45,141 nucleotides of DNA from a virus. A program made the translations under genes and the position numbers. Shown one piece after another: positions 1-7,709 of this stretch. The notes under the pieces were generated by a model, which saw only the letters and a program-made list of their open reading frames with translations, did no database searches and was not told where the DNA came from. The stretch's first letter is position 1, and every line of letters starts with the position of its first letter. The stretch lies in IMG/VR virus record IMGVR_UViG_3300034103_001111, positions 1 through 45,141 of that record. The stretch is one strand, 5' to 3'.

Positions 1-127
1 TTGCGCCTGTGGCGAACGCCTGCGACTCGCCGCGGATCTCGGCGCGGTAGTCCTTTCGCGTCGGGCTGACAATGATCTGGTCCCGTCGCTCTTGCCGATC
101 GTCCAGCGTCCCGCCAACCTGCACATA
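1..127. repeat. Left copy of exact 127-bp terminal repeat
   Basis: Bases 1-127 are identical to 44456-44582 by direct comparison. The first mismatch is G at 128 against A at 44583. Beyond it the copies remain homologous to base 695 (against 45141) but differ by many substitutions and a net 9-base length difference. An exact 127-base overlap equals a k-mer size commonly used by metagenome assemblers, so the repeat probably reflects circular closure through a variant bubble rather than a biological terminal repeat. Confidence 0.85.
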
Positions 128-214
128 GGCGCCGGCCTCGGTGTAGTAGCCACCTGCGCCGTTGATGCCGCGCAGGATGTCCGCCAGCGCGTGTTGCAGG
201 TCGCGGCTACGCAC
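1..214 (-). CDS. Tail terminator-like protein, left copy, cut by the contig end
   Basis: Translation starts at GTG (complement of 212-214) and stays open for 71 codons to base 1, so the 3' part is missing. The residues match the first 71 of the complete 159-residue protein at 44190-44669, with three substitutions near the N-terminus. The position between the FII-like joiner and the tail tube gene (after circularisation) suggests a tail terminator or tail completion protein, by analogy with lambda gpU and HK97 gp10. Role is inferred from order; no motif is decisive. Confidence 0.7.
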   Translation of the reverse strand, partial: MRSRDLQHALADILRGINGAGGYYTEAGAYVQVGGTLDDRQERRDQIIVSPTRKDYRAEIRGESQAFATGA

Positions 215-533
215 GGGACACCACCACGACTACCGCCGATTCGTCGCGCTCTGCAATGCTGTCAACGCGCCAGCGCTGGCCGCTTGCGGCCACCGTAAAC
301 ACGGCGCCCCGCGGCGGGTCTTCCTGAATCTCGGCGCGAGTTGCCCGGATGGTCACTTGATCCGTGACCACCACGCCTTGCAGCAACTGCGCGCCTTGAT
401 CCACCAGCACCGTGCACGGCACCTCATCCGCCGCCGGGCCTGAGCGATACGTTGCCGCATCGCCCATGCCGGCATCAGCAAACGCGCCGTGTAGCTGCGC
501 GTCCATCTCGGCGAGGAAGGCCGCTTGCGTCAT
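207..533 (-). CDS. Head-tail joining protein, lambda FII-like (left allele)
   Basis: A 108-residue protein. It opens with a helical segment ending in a DAAT(Y) motif and ends with a beta-rich stretch (GAVFTV, QRWRVDSI, DESAVVVV). This arrangement resembles lambda gpFII, which forms the tail-attachment surface of the head. It overlaps the start of the tail-terminator-like gene by 8 bases and sits just downstream of the DUF2190-type gene, the expected order. A second allele of 105 residues lies at 44662-44979 and differs at about 20 positions, mainly between residues 50 and 85. Family assignment is by pattern and context. Confidence 0.7.
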   Translation of the reverse strand: MTQAAFLAEMDAQLHGAFADAGMGDAATYRSGPAADEVPCTVLVDQGAQLLQGVVVTDQVTIRATRAEIQEDPPRGAVFTVAASGQRWRVDSIAERDESAVVVVVSRA

Positions 534-536
534 GGC

Positions 537-920
537 TTAGGCCGTCAGCGTCGCGTTGCCCGGGGTCAGCTTGACCGTGCACGTGGTTTCGGTGTTCGCG
601 CCTGCGACCCAAGCTACCGCTGCGCCGGTCACGTCGCCGGATGCCGGGGTTGCAGCCGCGTCGTCAAACGCACCCAGCGAGCTGTTCGCGCTAACGTCCC
701 AGATCAGTTTCTCACCCACCGCGAACACCGCGGCGCTGACCTTCGGGATTCCCGAAAACACGCCTTCCAGCGCCACGCTGCCGGTCGCCGTGCTGGCGAT
801 GTCCTGCAATGCGACGCCGAGGCAGTGCGACAGCTTGACCATTTGGCCAGACGACACGGCGGCGCCGGTGCCGTTGGTCCACTGGATGATGTTGCCTTCC
901 TGCTGATAGTTCGTTGCCAT
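537..920 (-). CDS. DUF2190-type capsid decoration/stabilisation protein
   Basis: A 127-residue protein beginning MATNYQQEGNIIQWTNGTGA. This opening, followed by a 'vaSGqmVklshclGVAlqDIa' stretch and a beta-rich remainder, is typical of the DUF2190 family (often mislabelled RecA/RadA-like) found next to major capsid genes. Such proteins are thought to decorate or stabilise the capsid. It lies 51 bases downstream of the capsid gene and 3 bases before the FII-like gene. A truncated second allele is at the right contig end (44983-45141). Function is known only by family and position. Confidence 0.8.
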   Translation of the reverse strand: MATNYQQEGNIIQWTNGTGAAVSSGQMVKLSHCLGVALQDIASTATGSVALEGVFSGIPKVSAAVFAVGEKLIWDVSANSSLGAFDDAAATPASGDVTGAAVAWVAGANTETTCTVKLTPGNATLTA

Positions 921-971
921 TTCTATTCGCTCCTCGCGAAGTGCCCGGAGCCTTCGCCCCGGGCGAAGTGA

Positions 972-2915
972 TTACGCGCCGTTGTTGCGGACCACGCCGC
1001 GCCAATCGACAGCCGCGATGCCGAAGTCCAGCCGCACCTTCCAGCGCGTGCCGTCCACGGTAAAGCCTTCCTCTTGATCCAAGAACGGAGCGTCCTGCCC
1101 GTCGAGGAAGGCGACTTCGATCACCGGAGCGTCGGCCGGATCGGCAAACAGGTACCAGTAGTTGGTCGTGATGCGCGGCGTTTCGACGATGTCGCGTATC
1201 AGGCCGCGCGACGTGTTCGGGCGAGTGTCCTTGGTGCCGGAGGTCGGGTCAAACTGAGCCTCGTTCACCACCTTCATTTCGGTGCCGTAGGCCAAGTTGC
1301 CGACGAAGATCGACGGGCGCAGGTCCAGATAATCGTTGGCGCCGATGTCCATCTGCTTTGCCATCGCCTGCCGCATCAGCTCCACCGCGGTGACGGTCGG
1401 GGCGGTCTGCGTGTTGCGCGGTGCGGTGCTGCCGCTGGCAAACAAGTTCGCGCGGGCGTCGGTAAACAGCGCCGAGCCCTTGACGGTCGGGTTGCTCGCG
1501 AGGTAGGCGTATACCGCGGCTTCGATCGTGCGGCGCGCGCTGCGACCAAGCTGAGCGGCCAGACCGACAAACGCGCCGAGGTCGTCATTGACGATGGCTT
1601 GGCGGGTCAGGTTGATAATCATGCCCTTCGTGTCGGCCGTGATGCTGGCCTTCTCGCCGTCGGGGATCGGCACGTTGACGAACTCGCCCGCCTCGTTGAC
1701 GCTCTGGAGATTCGGCAACGAGCCGACGCCGTAGCGGTTGTGGGCGCGGAAGTCGGCGACGCTGCCGATGGAGCAGAAGCGGCTCCACGTGTCGGGCGCG
1801 ATGGCATAGGCGCCGGTCAGCGTCTTGTACATCGTGGTTTCGAGCAGCGTCGGGAAGTCCGACTGCGTCTGCGTGAAGGCGCGACCGACCAGCTGCATTT
1901 TGTCCATGCCGGCCGTGCGGACGCCGCAGCGCTCAAGCGAATTGCGCGCGATGTCCAGCAGCGTCAGCCCGCGGAACTCGTTACCGCCGTCGAACTGCAC
2001 CGGCTTGCGGGTTTCCGGATCGACGCTGCGAGCGCGCGCCATCAGAGCCGACACGACCGCGTTGCGCGTCTTGTCTTCCTGCGCGAGACCTGCGGTGATG
2101 TTGCGAGCGCCGCCGGCCTGCGCGTCGGCCGCAACCAGCGCGTCAAGGATCGCGGCGCGAACGTCGCCGATCGGCTTGCCAGAGCGGATCCATTCCGGAG
2201 CCTTGTCCGACATGCCGTGCTTTGCGGCAAGCTCCGCAATGTCTGCGGCGCGGGCTGCGTGGTCAATCTGCGGCTTTTCCTGCGGCGGCACAGGATCAGC
2301 CGCGCGCGTGGTTTCCGGCGCACTTGCCGGCTGTTCCTTTTCCATTTCCGTCTGCTCCTCGAATACGCAGGTTTCGCCGGCCTGCTCCGGATTGCTGCGA
2401 GCACGCGACATCGCGGCGGGGTCCGCCGGGATCGTTACGAAGCTCAGTTCGTGCGGTTGCCAATCGACAGCCCGGTAAACCGGAACCTTTCCAACCTCTC
2501 GGGTGATTTGGTATTTCCTGACCGTGTACCCGACGGAAATGTTGCGGATGATCCCGTCGCGGATGTCCTGCACCAGTCCGGCGACCTCCGGGCGACTCGA
2601 CATCCGGAGCAGCGCCCCGCCTTTGCCTTCGGAAAGGTCGGCTGTTTCGACAACGCCGATTTGGTCTTCCAGTGCGTAGCGGGAGTGATTGTTGAGTACC
2701 GGCGCGGCGCCGCTCTGGAGGCGCGACATATCCACCGCGCCCGGCGACATGTCGAGTTCTTCGTCGTATTCCTCTCCGCTCCACCAGTCGAATCGGCGGA
2801 CTGCGGCGCCGGTTCCCCAATCGACTTCGACCGTTCGCGATTCTTCGTTCCACGTTGCCGGACGGAACGATGCAAGGCGCGTCTGCGGCGGAATCTTGAC
2901 TTGCTTAGCCGGCAT
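972..2915 (-). CDS. Prohead protease-major capsid protein fusion
   Basis: A 647-residue polypeptide joining two normally separate head proteins. Residues 1-175 resemble an HK97-type prohead protease: H77 in LNNHSRY, S127 in RNISVGY and E156 before LSFVTIPADP are the expected catalytic residues. Residues 176-290 are charged and Ala/Gln-rich and could act as an internal scaffold. The rest is the major capsid domain, rich in beta segments, ending VAFLDGQDAPFLDQ...VDWRGV. Fused protease-capsid proteins are known in other phages. The ATG at 2915 overlaps the end of the portal gene by 11 bases. A second start inside the gene (see 2343-2360) could make capsid protein separately. Confidence 0.9.
   Translation of the reverse strand: MPAKQVKIPPQTRLASFRPATWNEESRTVEVDWGTGAAVRRFDWWSGEEYDEELDMSPGAVDMSRLQSGAAPVLNNHSRYALEDQIGVVETADLSEGKGGALLRMSSRPEVAGLVQDIRDGIIRNISVGYTVRKYQITREVGKVPVYRAVDWQPHELSFVTIPADPAAMSRARSNPEQAGETCVFEEQTEMEKEQPASAPETTRAADPVPPQEKPQIDHAARAADIAELAAKHGMSDKAPEWIRSGKPIGDVRAAILDALVAADAQAGGARNITAGLAQEDKTRNAVVSALMARARSVDPETRKPVQFDGGNEFRGLTLLDIARNSLERCGVRTAGMDKMQLVGRAFTQTQSDFPTLLETTMYKTLTGAYAIAPDTWSRFCSIGSVADFRAHNRYGVGSLPNLQSVNEAGEFVNVPIPDGEKASITADTKGMIINLTRQAIVNDDLGAFVGLAAQLGRSARRTIEAAVYAYLASNPTVKGSALFTDARANLFASGSTAPRNTQTAPTVTAVELMRQAMAKQMDIGANDYLDLRPSIFVGNLAYGTEMKVVNEAQFDPTSGTKDTRPNTSRGLIRDIVETPRITTNYWYLFADPADAPVIEVAFLDGQDAPFLDQEEGFTVDGTRWKVRLDFGIAAVDWRGVVRNNGA
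2343..2360 (-). promoter_or_regulatory. Possible internal ribosome-binding site and start in the protease-capsid gene
   Basis: On the minus strand GAGGAG (complement of 2355-2360) lies nine bases before an in-frame ATG (complement of 2343-2345) at residue 191, exactly between the protease and capsid parts. Initiation here would give a 457-residue scaffold-capsid product without the protease, comparable to the nested C/Nu3 arrangement of lambda. This is inferred from spacing and position only. Confidence 0.45.
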
Positions 2916-4356
2916 CTGCGGCCTCCTGTTGCGTGTCCTGCGGTTGCGGCTCTGGCGGTGCCGGTGGCGCGCCGCGCATCAGTTCCATGAGCTTGATGGC
3001 GCCGGTCGATTCCAGCGCAGCGACATCCGCCGCCATCTCGGCAAAGTGCGTCGCCGGGTCGCGGCCCTTGCGCCGGAGCACTTCGGAAAGCGTCTCGCTG
3101 CCCGACTCAAGCGCCTGCCGCTCTGCATCCAAATCCTGCTTCGGGTTGACGTAGTCCCACCGCGGCATGCTGAAATCGAAGGCGTAATCTGCTGGCGTGC
3201 CGTCCATGAGCTGGACGCCATCCGCGAACCAGCGGCACAGCGGGATCAGCAGTCGCGGAACCAGACACATCCACTGGTGCTGCTCCACGTCGCGCCGGAA
3301 GTCAATGTCCCGAATGCGCGCTGAGCTGAAGTTGACCTGCGACGGGTCACCGGTCGCGAGGTGATACGGCACACCGATACCCGCGCAGATCAGGTGAAGG
3401 GATAGCTTGATTGCTTCGACGTATCCCGGCGCCGCTTTCGGTTCAAACGCCGTGATGTTCAGGCCCGGCGGGATTTCGACGATGCCGCCGGCCGGAAGCT
3501 GGCCGAGGTCGCGGGCGTCGGCCTGATCCGATGCAACAGCGGTTTCACCGGAGCGCGGATTCATGAGTCCATCGGGCGACCCGCTGGCCACGAGGCCCAT
3601 TCGGCTTTCGAGGTTCTTGCGGGCGAGTTCCGCGTCTTCGTAGAGCGACAGATCCCGCACGCGGCCGATGACGCTGTGAAGCTTGGTGATCCCGCGACCC
3701 TGCCCGGGGCGGCGCGGTTCGTAGTAATGGATGATCTCGGCGGCCGGAACCATGCGGCTGTCCATGCGACCAGCCGAGAGCGTCTCGCCGGGATGCTTGT
3801 CGTACAGCCAATAGCCACGGACGCGGCCCATTGCATCGTATTCGATACCGGACACAATCGACCCGCCGTCGGCCAGCTGGCCAATCTTCGCGGAGTCGAG
3901 CCAGTCGATTTCCAACAGCTGCACCTGCACCGGATTGCCGCGTCCGGTGCGGATCCGTCGGCGGATCAGGCATTCACCGTCAATCGCCGCGGCGCGTTCG
4001 GCGTCGGCGATGATCGCGGAGAGCGAGCGGATGCCGTCAGCGTCGCAGGTGTATTCCCAGTCCTTGAGCGCGGCTTCGTAGCGCTTGCGGATCCGGCTGG
4101 ACTTGCTGGCGCTGTAGATGCTGACGCCGCTGCCGACATACGCCGACACGAGGCCGTCGATCGCGCGGGTGACGTACGGGACGTTCTGGTACAGCGATCG
4201 CGCGCGAGACCGCAGCGTGTACGCGTCGGCGCGGTGGTCGGTATTGGCCGATGCGCCGGGCCGGCGCGGGCGCCATCCGTCCTTCGGGCTCGCGCCTTCG
4301 TAGGCTCGCAGGCCGACCATTCGGAGCAGGCGGGACCATAGCGACGGGCGCGTCAT
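2905..4356 (-). CDS. Portal protein (lambda gpB family)
   Basis: A 483-residue portal protein that would form the ring at the capsid vertex through which DNA passes. Typical features are the early 'DAYTLRSRARSLYQNVPYVTRAID' region, 'AAIDGECLIRR' (about residue 125), 'EIIHYYEPRRPGQGRGITKLHSVIGR' and the late 'GVPYHLATGDPSQVNFSSAR' region, all characteristic of lambda-type portals. The ATG at 4356 is chosen because it forms an ATGA overlap with the gpW stop; the longer upstream reading frame only shadows gpW. The Pro/Gln-rich C-terminus is probably disordered. Confidence 0.93.
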   Translation of the reverse strand: MTRPSLWSRLLRMVGLRAYEGASPKDGWRPRRPGASANTDHRADAYTLRSRARSLYQNVPYVTRAIDGLVSAYVGSGVSIYSASKSSRIRKRYEAALKDWEYTCDADGIRSLSAIIADAERAAAIDGECLIRRRIRTGRGNPVQVQLLEIDWLDSAKIGQLADGGSIVSGIEYDAMGRVRGYWLYDKHPGETLSAGRMDSRMVPAAEIIHYYEPRRPGQGRGITKLHSVIGRVRDLSLYEDAELARKNLESRMGLVASGSPDGLMNPRSGETAVASDQADARDLGQLPAGGIVEIPPGLNITAFEPKAAPGYVEAIKLSLHLICAGIGVPYHLATGDPSQVNFSSARIRDIDFRRDVEQHQWMCLVPRLLIPLCRWFADGVQLMDGTPADYAFDFSMPRWDYVNPKQDLDAERQALESGSETLSEVLRRKGRDPATHFAEMAADVAALESTGAIKLMELMRGAPPAPPEPQPQDTQQEAADAG

Positions 4357-4574
4357 TCGCCACGACTCCCGCTGAATGTGGTCTTCCAGAACGACCCTCG
4401 GCGCGGCGCAGTGAGCTTGGCGATTTCCGCGGTCAGGTGATTTTTCGCGCGCTCCATGTCGTCCATGGAGCGGTAGACGATCTTCCGGCCGCCGATCTCC
4501 ATGCTGAGCACGCCGGAGTTCATCGCGGCGGTCAGCTTTTCGAGTCGCTGCTGGAGTTCGGATAGCGTGGCCAT
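4353..4574 (-). CDS. Head-tail joining protein gpW-like
   Basis: A 73-residue protein with the gpW outline: an N-terminal helix (MATLSELQQRLEKLTAAMNS), a short beta hairpin (VLSMEIGGRKIVYRS) and a second helix (DDMERAKNHLTAEIAKL). In lambda, gpW (68 residues) plugs the portal after packaging and is needed before FII and the tail attach. It lies immediately upstream of the portal gene with a 4-base ATGA overlap, the usual terminase-W-portal order. Confidence 0.88.
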   Translation of the reverse strand: MATLSELQQRLEKLTAAMNSGVLSMEIGGRKIVYRSMDDMERAKNHLTAEIAKLTAPRRGSFWKTTFSGSRGE

Positions 4575-4651
4575 CCCGACACGCTGCCAGCGGTCGCGGT
4601 GACATATCTACGCGGAATTGTCAGTGTGGAATTATTCGCCACGCTTCCACT

Positions 4652-4867
4652 ATGATTCGCAACGCTAATACCGGCACGCACGAGGATTGCCCCAAGCATG
4701 GCGTGGAGCTTGTCAAAGGAAACGGCTACCACTACTTCGCCGACACGGACGGCAGCTACAAAAATCAAAGCATTCCGTCCGTGATGGACGGAGGGTTCCT
4801 CAGGTGCATGACCGTGGAGCAGTGGGTTAACCACGTCGAATCCAGCTTGGCCGAGTCGCAACGCTGA
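4652..4867 (+). CDS. Small plus-strand gene, function unknown (moron candidate)
   Basis: A 71-residue reading frame opposite to all its neighbours, between gpW and the tRNA. The DNA is visibly less GC-rich than the flanks. The protein has a CPKHG motif near residue 13 and a plausible mixed composition (GNGYHYFADTDGSY). No strong ribosome-binding site precedes the ATG. A strong hairpin begins three bases after the stop. An inserted, reversed gene of different base composition beside a hairpin fits a moron, but expression is not proven. The competing minus-strand frame (4532-4909) looks like a shadow. Confidence 0.55.
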   Translation: MIRNANTGTHEDCPKHGVELVKGNGYHYFADTDGSYKNQSIPSVMDGGFLRCMTVEQWVNHVESSLAESQR

Positions 4868-4870
4868 AAC

Positions 4871-4898
4871 AAAAAAGGCCGCCCGGGGAAGGCGGCCT
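4871..4898 (-). terminator. Intrinsic terminator
   Basis: On the minus strand an 8-bp GC-rich stem (AGGCCGCC pairing with GGCGGCCT, 7-base loop) is followed by six U residues. It would stop leftward transcripts that have passed the terminase genes and tRNA. Read on the plus strand the same hairpin lies just after the 4652-4867 gene but is followed only by ACGGTTTT, a weaker tail. Confidence 0.8.
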
Positions 4899-5043
4899 AC
4901 GGTTTTCACGAGTCAGAGCCTTAGCAGCCCGGTAGCGTCATCACGACGGAACCACCCCGAGACAGACGGCGGCCGGCACACGCCGGAGCCCGATCATCTG
5001 TTTAGGGACGCCCAGAGTATCGGCGCCAGTCGTGTGTGTCAAA

Positions 5044-5117
5044 TGGTAGCGATGGCGGGAATCGAACCCGCGACTCCGGCTTATGAGGCCGGCAAGCTGC
5101 CGCTGCTCTACATCGCA
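5044..5117 (-). tRNA. tRNA-Met (CAU), initiator-like
   Basis: A 74-base cloverleaf with encoded CCA. Acceptor TGCGATG/CATCGCT pairs at six positions, with a U-U mismatch at 1:72. D-stem is GAGC/GCTT, anticodon stem CCGGC/GCCGG, anticodon loop CTCATAA and T-arm GCGGG-TTCGATT-CCCGC. The non-paired 1:72 and the A11:U24 pair are hallmarks of bacterial initiator tRNA. Two of the three initiator G-C pairs (29:41 and 30:40) are present but the third (31:39) is flipped to C-G. An elongator Met or Ile2 identity cannot be excluded. It lies in the late gene block between the terminase and gpW. Confidence 0.9.
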
Positions 5118-5136
5118 ACCGCAGAGTCTGCCAGCG

Positions 5137-5367
5137 TCAGCCCAGCCGGCGCAAGCGGTACGCGTGGCGCTCGCTGATCCCGTGCCGGCGGGCGACGGCG
5201 GCCGCGGTGGATTCGCGCAGCTCGGCCGCGATCCGCTCGCGGTCAGATGCGGTGCGCAGCGGGATGTACACCTGCTGCCCGCCAACCTCGCGCCGGATGT
5301 CGGCCAGCGGGCGGCCTGCGAGCGCGGCGCGGTAGACGGTTTCGAGGATGTCAGGGTCGCGGGTCAT
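5137..5367 (-). CDS. Mor-like transcription regulator
   Basis: A 76-residue basic protein. The segment 'ADIRREVGGQQVYIP' matches the dimerisation region typical of the Mor/C activator family of Mu-like phages, and residues 52-74 (AAAVARRHGISERHAYRLRR) form a helix-turn-helix. Mor-family proteins activate middle or late phage promoters. The gene starts 3 bases after the terminase large subunit stop, so it would be co-transcribed with packaging genes. Family identity is fairly clear; its target promoters are unknown. Confidence 0.7.
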   Translation of the reverse strand: MTRDPDILETVYRAALAGRPLADIRREVGGQQVYIPLRTASDRERIAAELRESTAAAVARRHGISERHAYRLRRLG

Positions 5368-5370
5368 CGG

Positions 5371-7209
5371 TCACCCCAGATTGCGCGGGACAGGTCGCGG
5401 CATCGTACCACGCGGCGCGATAGGCCGGTGACGCGGCGGCGGAGGCGCGGACTCCGGCGGGACGATCTGCGACGCCAGCACGTCCCACGCCGGGCGCAGC
5501 AGATGGATCAGCGCGAGCGAGTAGACGCGGAGGTCAAGCGCTTCGTTGCGGTCGCCTTTCTTGCAGGTCCATCGGTACGTCGGCCGACCCTGTACGTAGA
5601 CGGTGCGGCGCGTCTCGGCCGTGAGTTGATGGAAAAAAGCCATCTCGTACCGTGCCGGGAAATGGCAATACTGCGGACCGGGCGTCGTGATCTTGAGTCG
5701 CGACATCAACAGCAGTTCCTTTGCCGTGTCAACGCCGACGACCAGCAGCTTCACGCCGTGTTGCTTCAGTGGGCGTTTCGACACCTCGACCAGCGGCCGG
5801 CCGGCACCGGCGCGACCAACCAGCGGGAACGCGCGGCCCCGATGTCGCTGGCACCACGCATACACCTCGCGGGTGTAGTGTCCGGCGCTGTCTATCGCGC
5901 ACGCCGACACGGCCAGCACGGCCCCGTCATCGCGTCGGAAGGTGCGGCCGAGTTCGGCAGTGAGCTTGTCCCATATCTCGGGGCGCCCGGGGTCGCCGTG
6001 GAGTACCTTGTGTTCCACGCCCCACGATTCTTCGCCCTTACCCCACGCGACGAACTCGATTTCTAGGCGATCGTCCTGCGTGTCTACCGACATCGTCACG
6101 CACAGCGCGGCCGGTGGCGGTTCGGCGTACGGTTCGCGGCGTTGCGCGATGATGTCGGCTTGCACGCGCTCGCCTTCTTCTTCGCGCCATGGTTCGCCGA
6201 GCGACGTGTTTACGAACGTCTTCAGAAGTTCTGGCGAGTCCTTCGCCTCCAGAAAGTCCGCGACGATCTCGGCCAATTTGCGGAATGGGCTGTACAGTTC
6301 GTTGAGATGGAAGCCTGCAATCCTCCGCTCCGGATGCTCAGGCTGCCACTCGCCGGCCTGCACTGCGGCGTATCTCTCGGCCTCGCCCCATCCGGTGTCG
6401 CAGTGCTCGCAGACGTAGACGGCCGTGGCCGGGTCGCCGTCGGCCCACGACACCTGCTCCCATCGCAGAACCTGTCGCTCTCCGCAGTGTTGGCAGGCGA
6501 CGTGGAATCGCCGCTGGTCCGACAAGTCGAACGCCTTGAGGATCCGCGAGGTATCGGCGTCGCCGGGCGTCGAAAACATCACGACGCGGCGGTTCCAAAA
6601 GCTCTTGGTGCGCGCGATCGCCAGCTTGACCGGGTCGCCCTCGGTGCCCGCGCTCGCAGGGTAGCGGTCAACTTCGTCCAGTAACACGATGCGGATCGGG
6701 CGAGACGCGAGGCCGGCTGGCGCGTTGGCGCCGACCATCGTGATATGACCGGCTGCAAATTGTTTGTGGAGGATAGTGTTCCCACTGTCGCGCGACTTGC
6801 TGTCGGCGATCTTGCCGCGCAATGCCGGGCTATCGCGGATCATCGGGGCGAGGCGATCTTTCGAGAACGTCTCAGCCATTTCGACGTTCGGCTGAACCAC
6901 GAGGATCGTGGACGGATCCTGATCGACGTAGTAGCCGATGGTGGATTTCAGCATCAAGGTCTTTCCGACCTGAGCCGAAAGCATGCCGACAACGGATTCA
7001 ACCGTCGGGTCTGAGATGGCGTCAAGGATGCCGCGCTGATATGGGGCGCGGTCGGCGTTGTATAGCCCGGGCTCCGATGAATCCTCGGCCGACAGGTACA
7101 GATTGCACTCTGCCCACTGACTCAGCGTTAGGTCCGGCGGCGGGCGCAGCACTGAGAGCGCGTGCGCCATGACGCGGGTCAGTGCGGTCATTCGTCGATC
7201 AATTGCCAC
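5371..7209 (-). CDS. Terminase large subunit (lambda gpA-like)
   Basis: A 612-residue packaging motor and nuclease. Visible are a Walker A-type SAQVGKT (78-84), Walker B IVLLDEVD (174-181), a FSTPGD coupling motif (212-217), a zinc-binding set C239/C242/C267/C270, and nuclease acidic residues D376 (SVDTQDD) and D440 (CAIDSAG). The 'LTLSQWAECNLYLSAEDSSEPGLYN' start is typical of gpA-type terminases, which cut at cos sites. The 22-base overlap with the upstream 59-residue gene supports coupled translation. The Pro-rich C-terminus probably docks to the portal. Confidence 0.95.
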   Translation of the reverse strand: MAIDRRMTALTRVMAHALSVLRPPPDLTLSQWAECNLYLSAEDSSEPGLYNADRAPYQRGILDAISDPTVESVVGMLSAQVGKTLMLKSTIGYYVDQDPSTILVVQPNVEMAETFSKDRLAPMIRDSPALRGKIADSKSRDSGNTILHKQFAAGHITMVGANAPAGLASRPIRIVLLDEVDRYPASAGTEGDPVKLAIARTKSFWNRRVVMFSTPGDADTSRILKAFDLSDQRRFHVACQHCGERQVLRWEQVSWADGDPATAVYVCEHCDTGWGEAERYAAVQAGEWQPEHPERRIAGFHLNELYSPFRKLAEIVADFLEAKDSPELLKTFVNTSLGEPWREEEGERVQADIIAQRREPYAEPPPAALCVTMSVDTQDDRLEIEFVAWGKGEESWGVEHKVLHGDPGRPEIWDKLTAELGRTFRRDDGAVLAVSACAIDSAGHYTREVYAWCQRHRGRAFPLVGRAGAGRPLVEVSKRPLKQHGVKLLVVGVDTAKELLLMSRLKITTPGPQYCHFPARYEMAFFHQLTAETRRTVYVQGRPTYRWTCKKGDRNEALDLRVYSLALIHLLRPAWDVLASQIVPPESAPPPPRHRPIAPRGTMPRPVPRNLG

Positions 7210-7367
7210 ACGGGCGAATACTCGCCAGTGCGCATGGCCACATCTAGAGCATCATCAAGCTCGGCGCGGATTTTTTCCAGCTTGGCGCGGAGCTTGTCAC
7301 GCTCTCGCGTCCGCATGTCCAGAGCGTTACGCAGCGCTGCAAGATCGCTTTCGGCTGCTGGGTTCAT
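7188..7367 (-). CDS. Small coiled-coil protein between terminase genes, unknown
   Basis: A 59-residue protein starting MNPAAESDLAALRNALDMRT, mostly helical and highly charged through residue 44 (RERDKLRAKLEKIRAEL), consistent with a short coiled coil. A GGAGG ribosome-binding site lies seven bases before the ATG. It overlaps the terminase large subunit start by 22 bases, so its translation may be coupled to that of the terminase. No family recognised. Confidence 0.7.
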   Translation of the reverse strand: MNPAAESDLAALRNALDMRTRERDKLRAKLEKIRAELDDALDVAMRTGEYSPVWQLIDE

Positions 7368-7391
7368 TCTGTCGCCTCCGTTCTTTCGCGG

Positions 7392-7709
7392 TTATTCGGC
7401 AGTAAACGTCCGGAAGCCGTCCCAGTTTTCGTGCTTCAATAGCAACAGCACGCCCTCCGGAAACTCCCATGGGATCGCGCGGAACGCGGCCAATAGGTCA
7501 TCAACGCTGCAATGATTCACTGCGGCGCCGAATACGTCGGCTTGCATTGCTTTGTTTCCGCCCGCGTGGCCGTCCAGCTTTTGCAGCGCGCATGCTGGCC
7601 CGTACTTGTTGACCAGCCATTCCGACAGAGCGTCGGCATTTGGGTGCTGGTCTTCCGATCCGCCGTCGGCGATTGTCGTGCACAAGAGGATATCGGTTAC
7701 CACGCTCAT
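7392..7709 (-). CDS. Conserved-looking protein of unknown function in the terminase operon
   Basis: A 105-residue acidic protein starting MSVVTDILLCTTIADGG. Its start overlaps the stop of the small terminase gene as ATGA, so it is translated in the packaging operon. Alternating hydrophobic strands and helices (ALSEWLVNKY, VDDLLAAFRAIPW, GVLLLLKHENW) suggest a small globular cytoplasmic protein. No family is recognised and no function can be assigned beyond a possible role in packaging or host takeover. Confidence 0.75.
   Translation of the reverse strand: MSVVTDILLCTTIADGGSEDQHPNADALSEWLVNKYGPACALQKLDGHAGGNKAMQADVFGAAVNHCSVDDLLAAFRAIPWEFPEGVLLLLKHENWDGFRTFTAE

Noticed and set aside
1074-2990. 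638-residue plus-strand reading frame opposite the capsid gene
   Set aside because: It is an antisense shadow of the protease-capsid gene, with an Arg/Ala/Val-rich composition typical of such shadows and no ribosome-binding site.
4532-4909. 125-residue minus-strand frame overlapping the small plus-strand gene
   Set aside because: It would run into gpW by over 40 bases and through the terminator hairpin. Its composition is less protein-like than that of the plus-strand frame.
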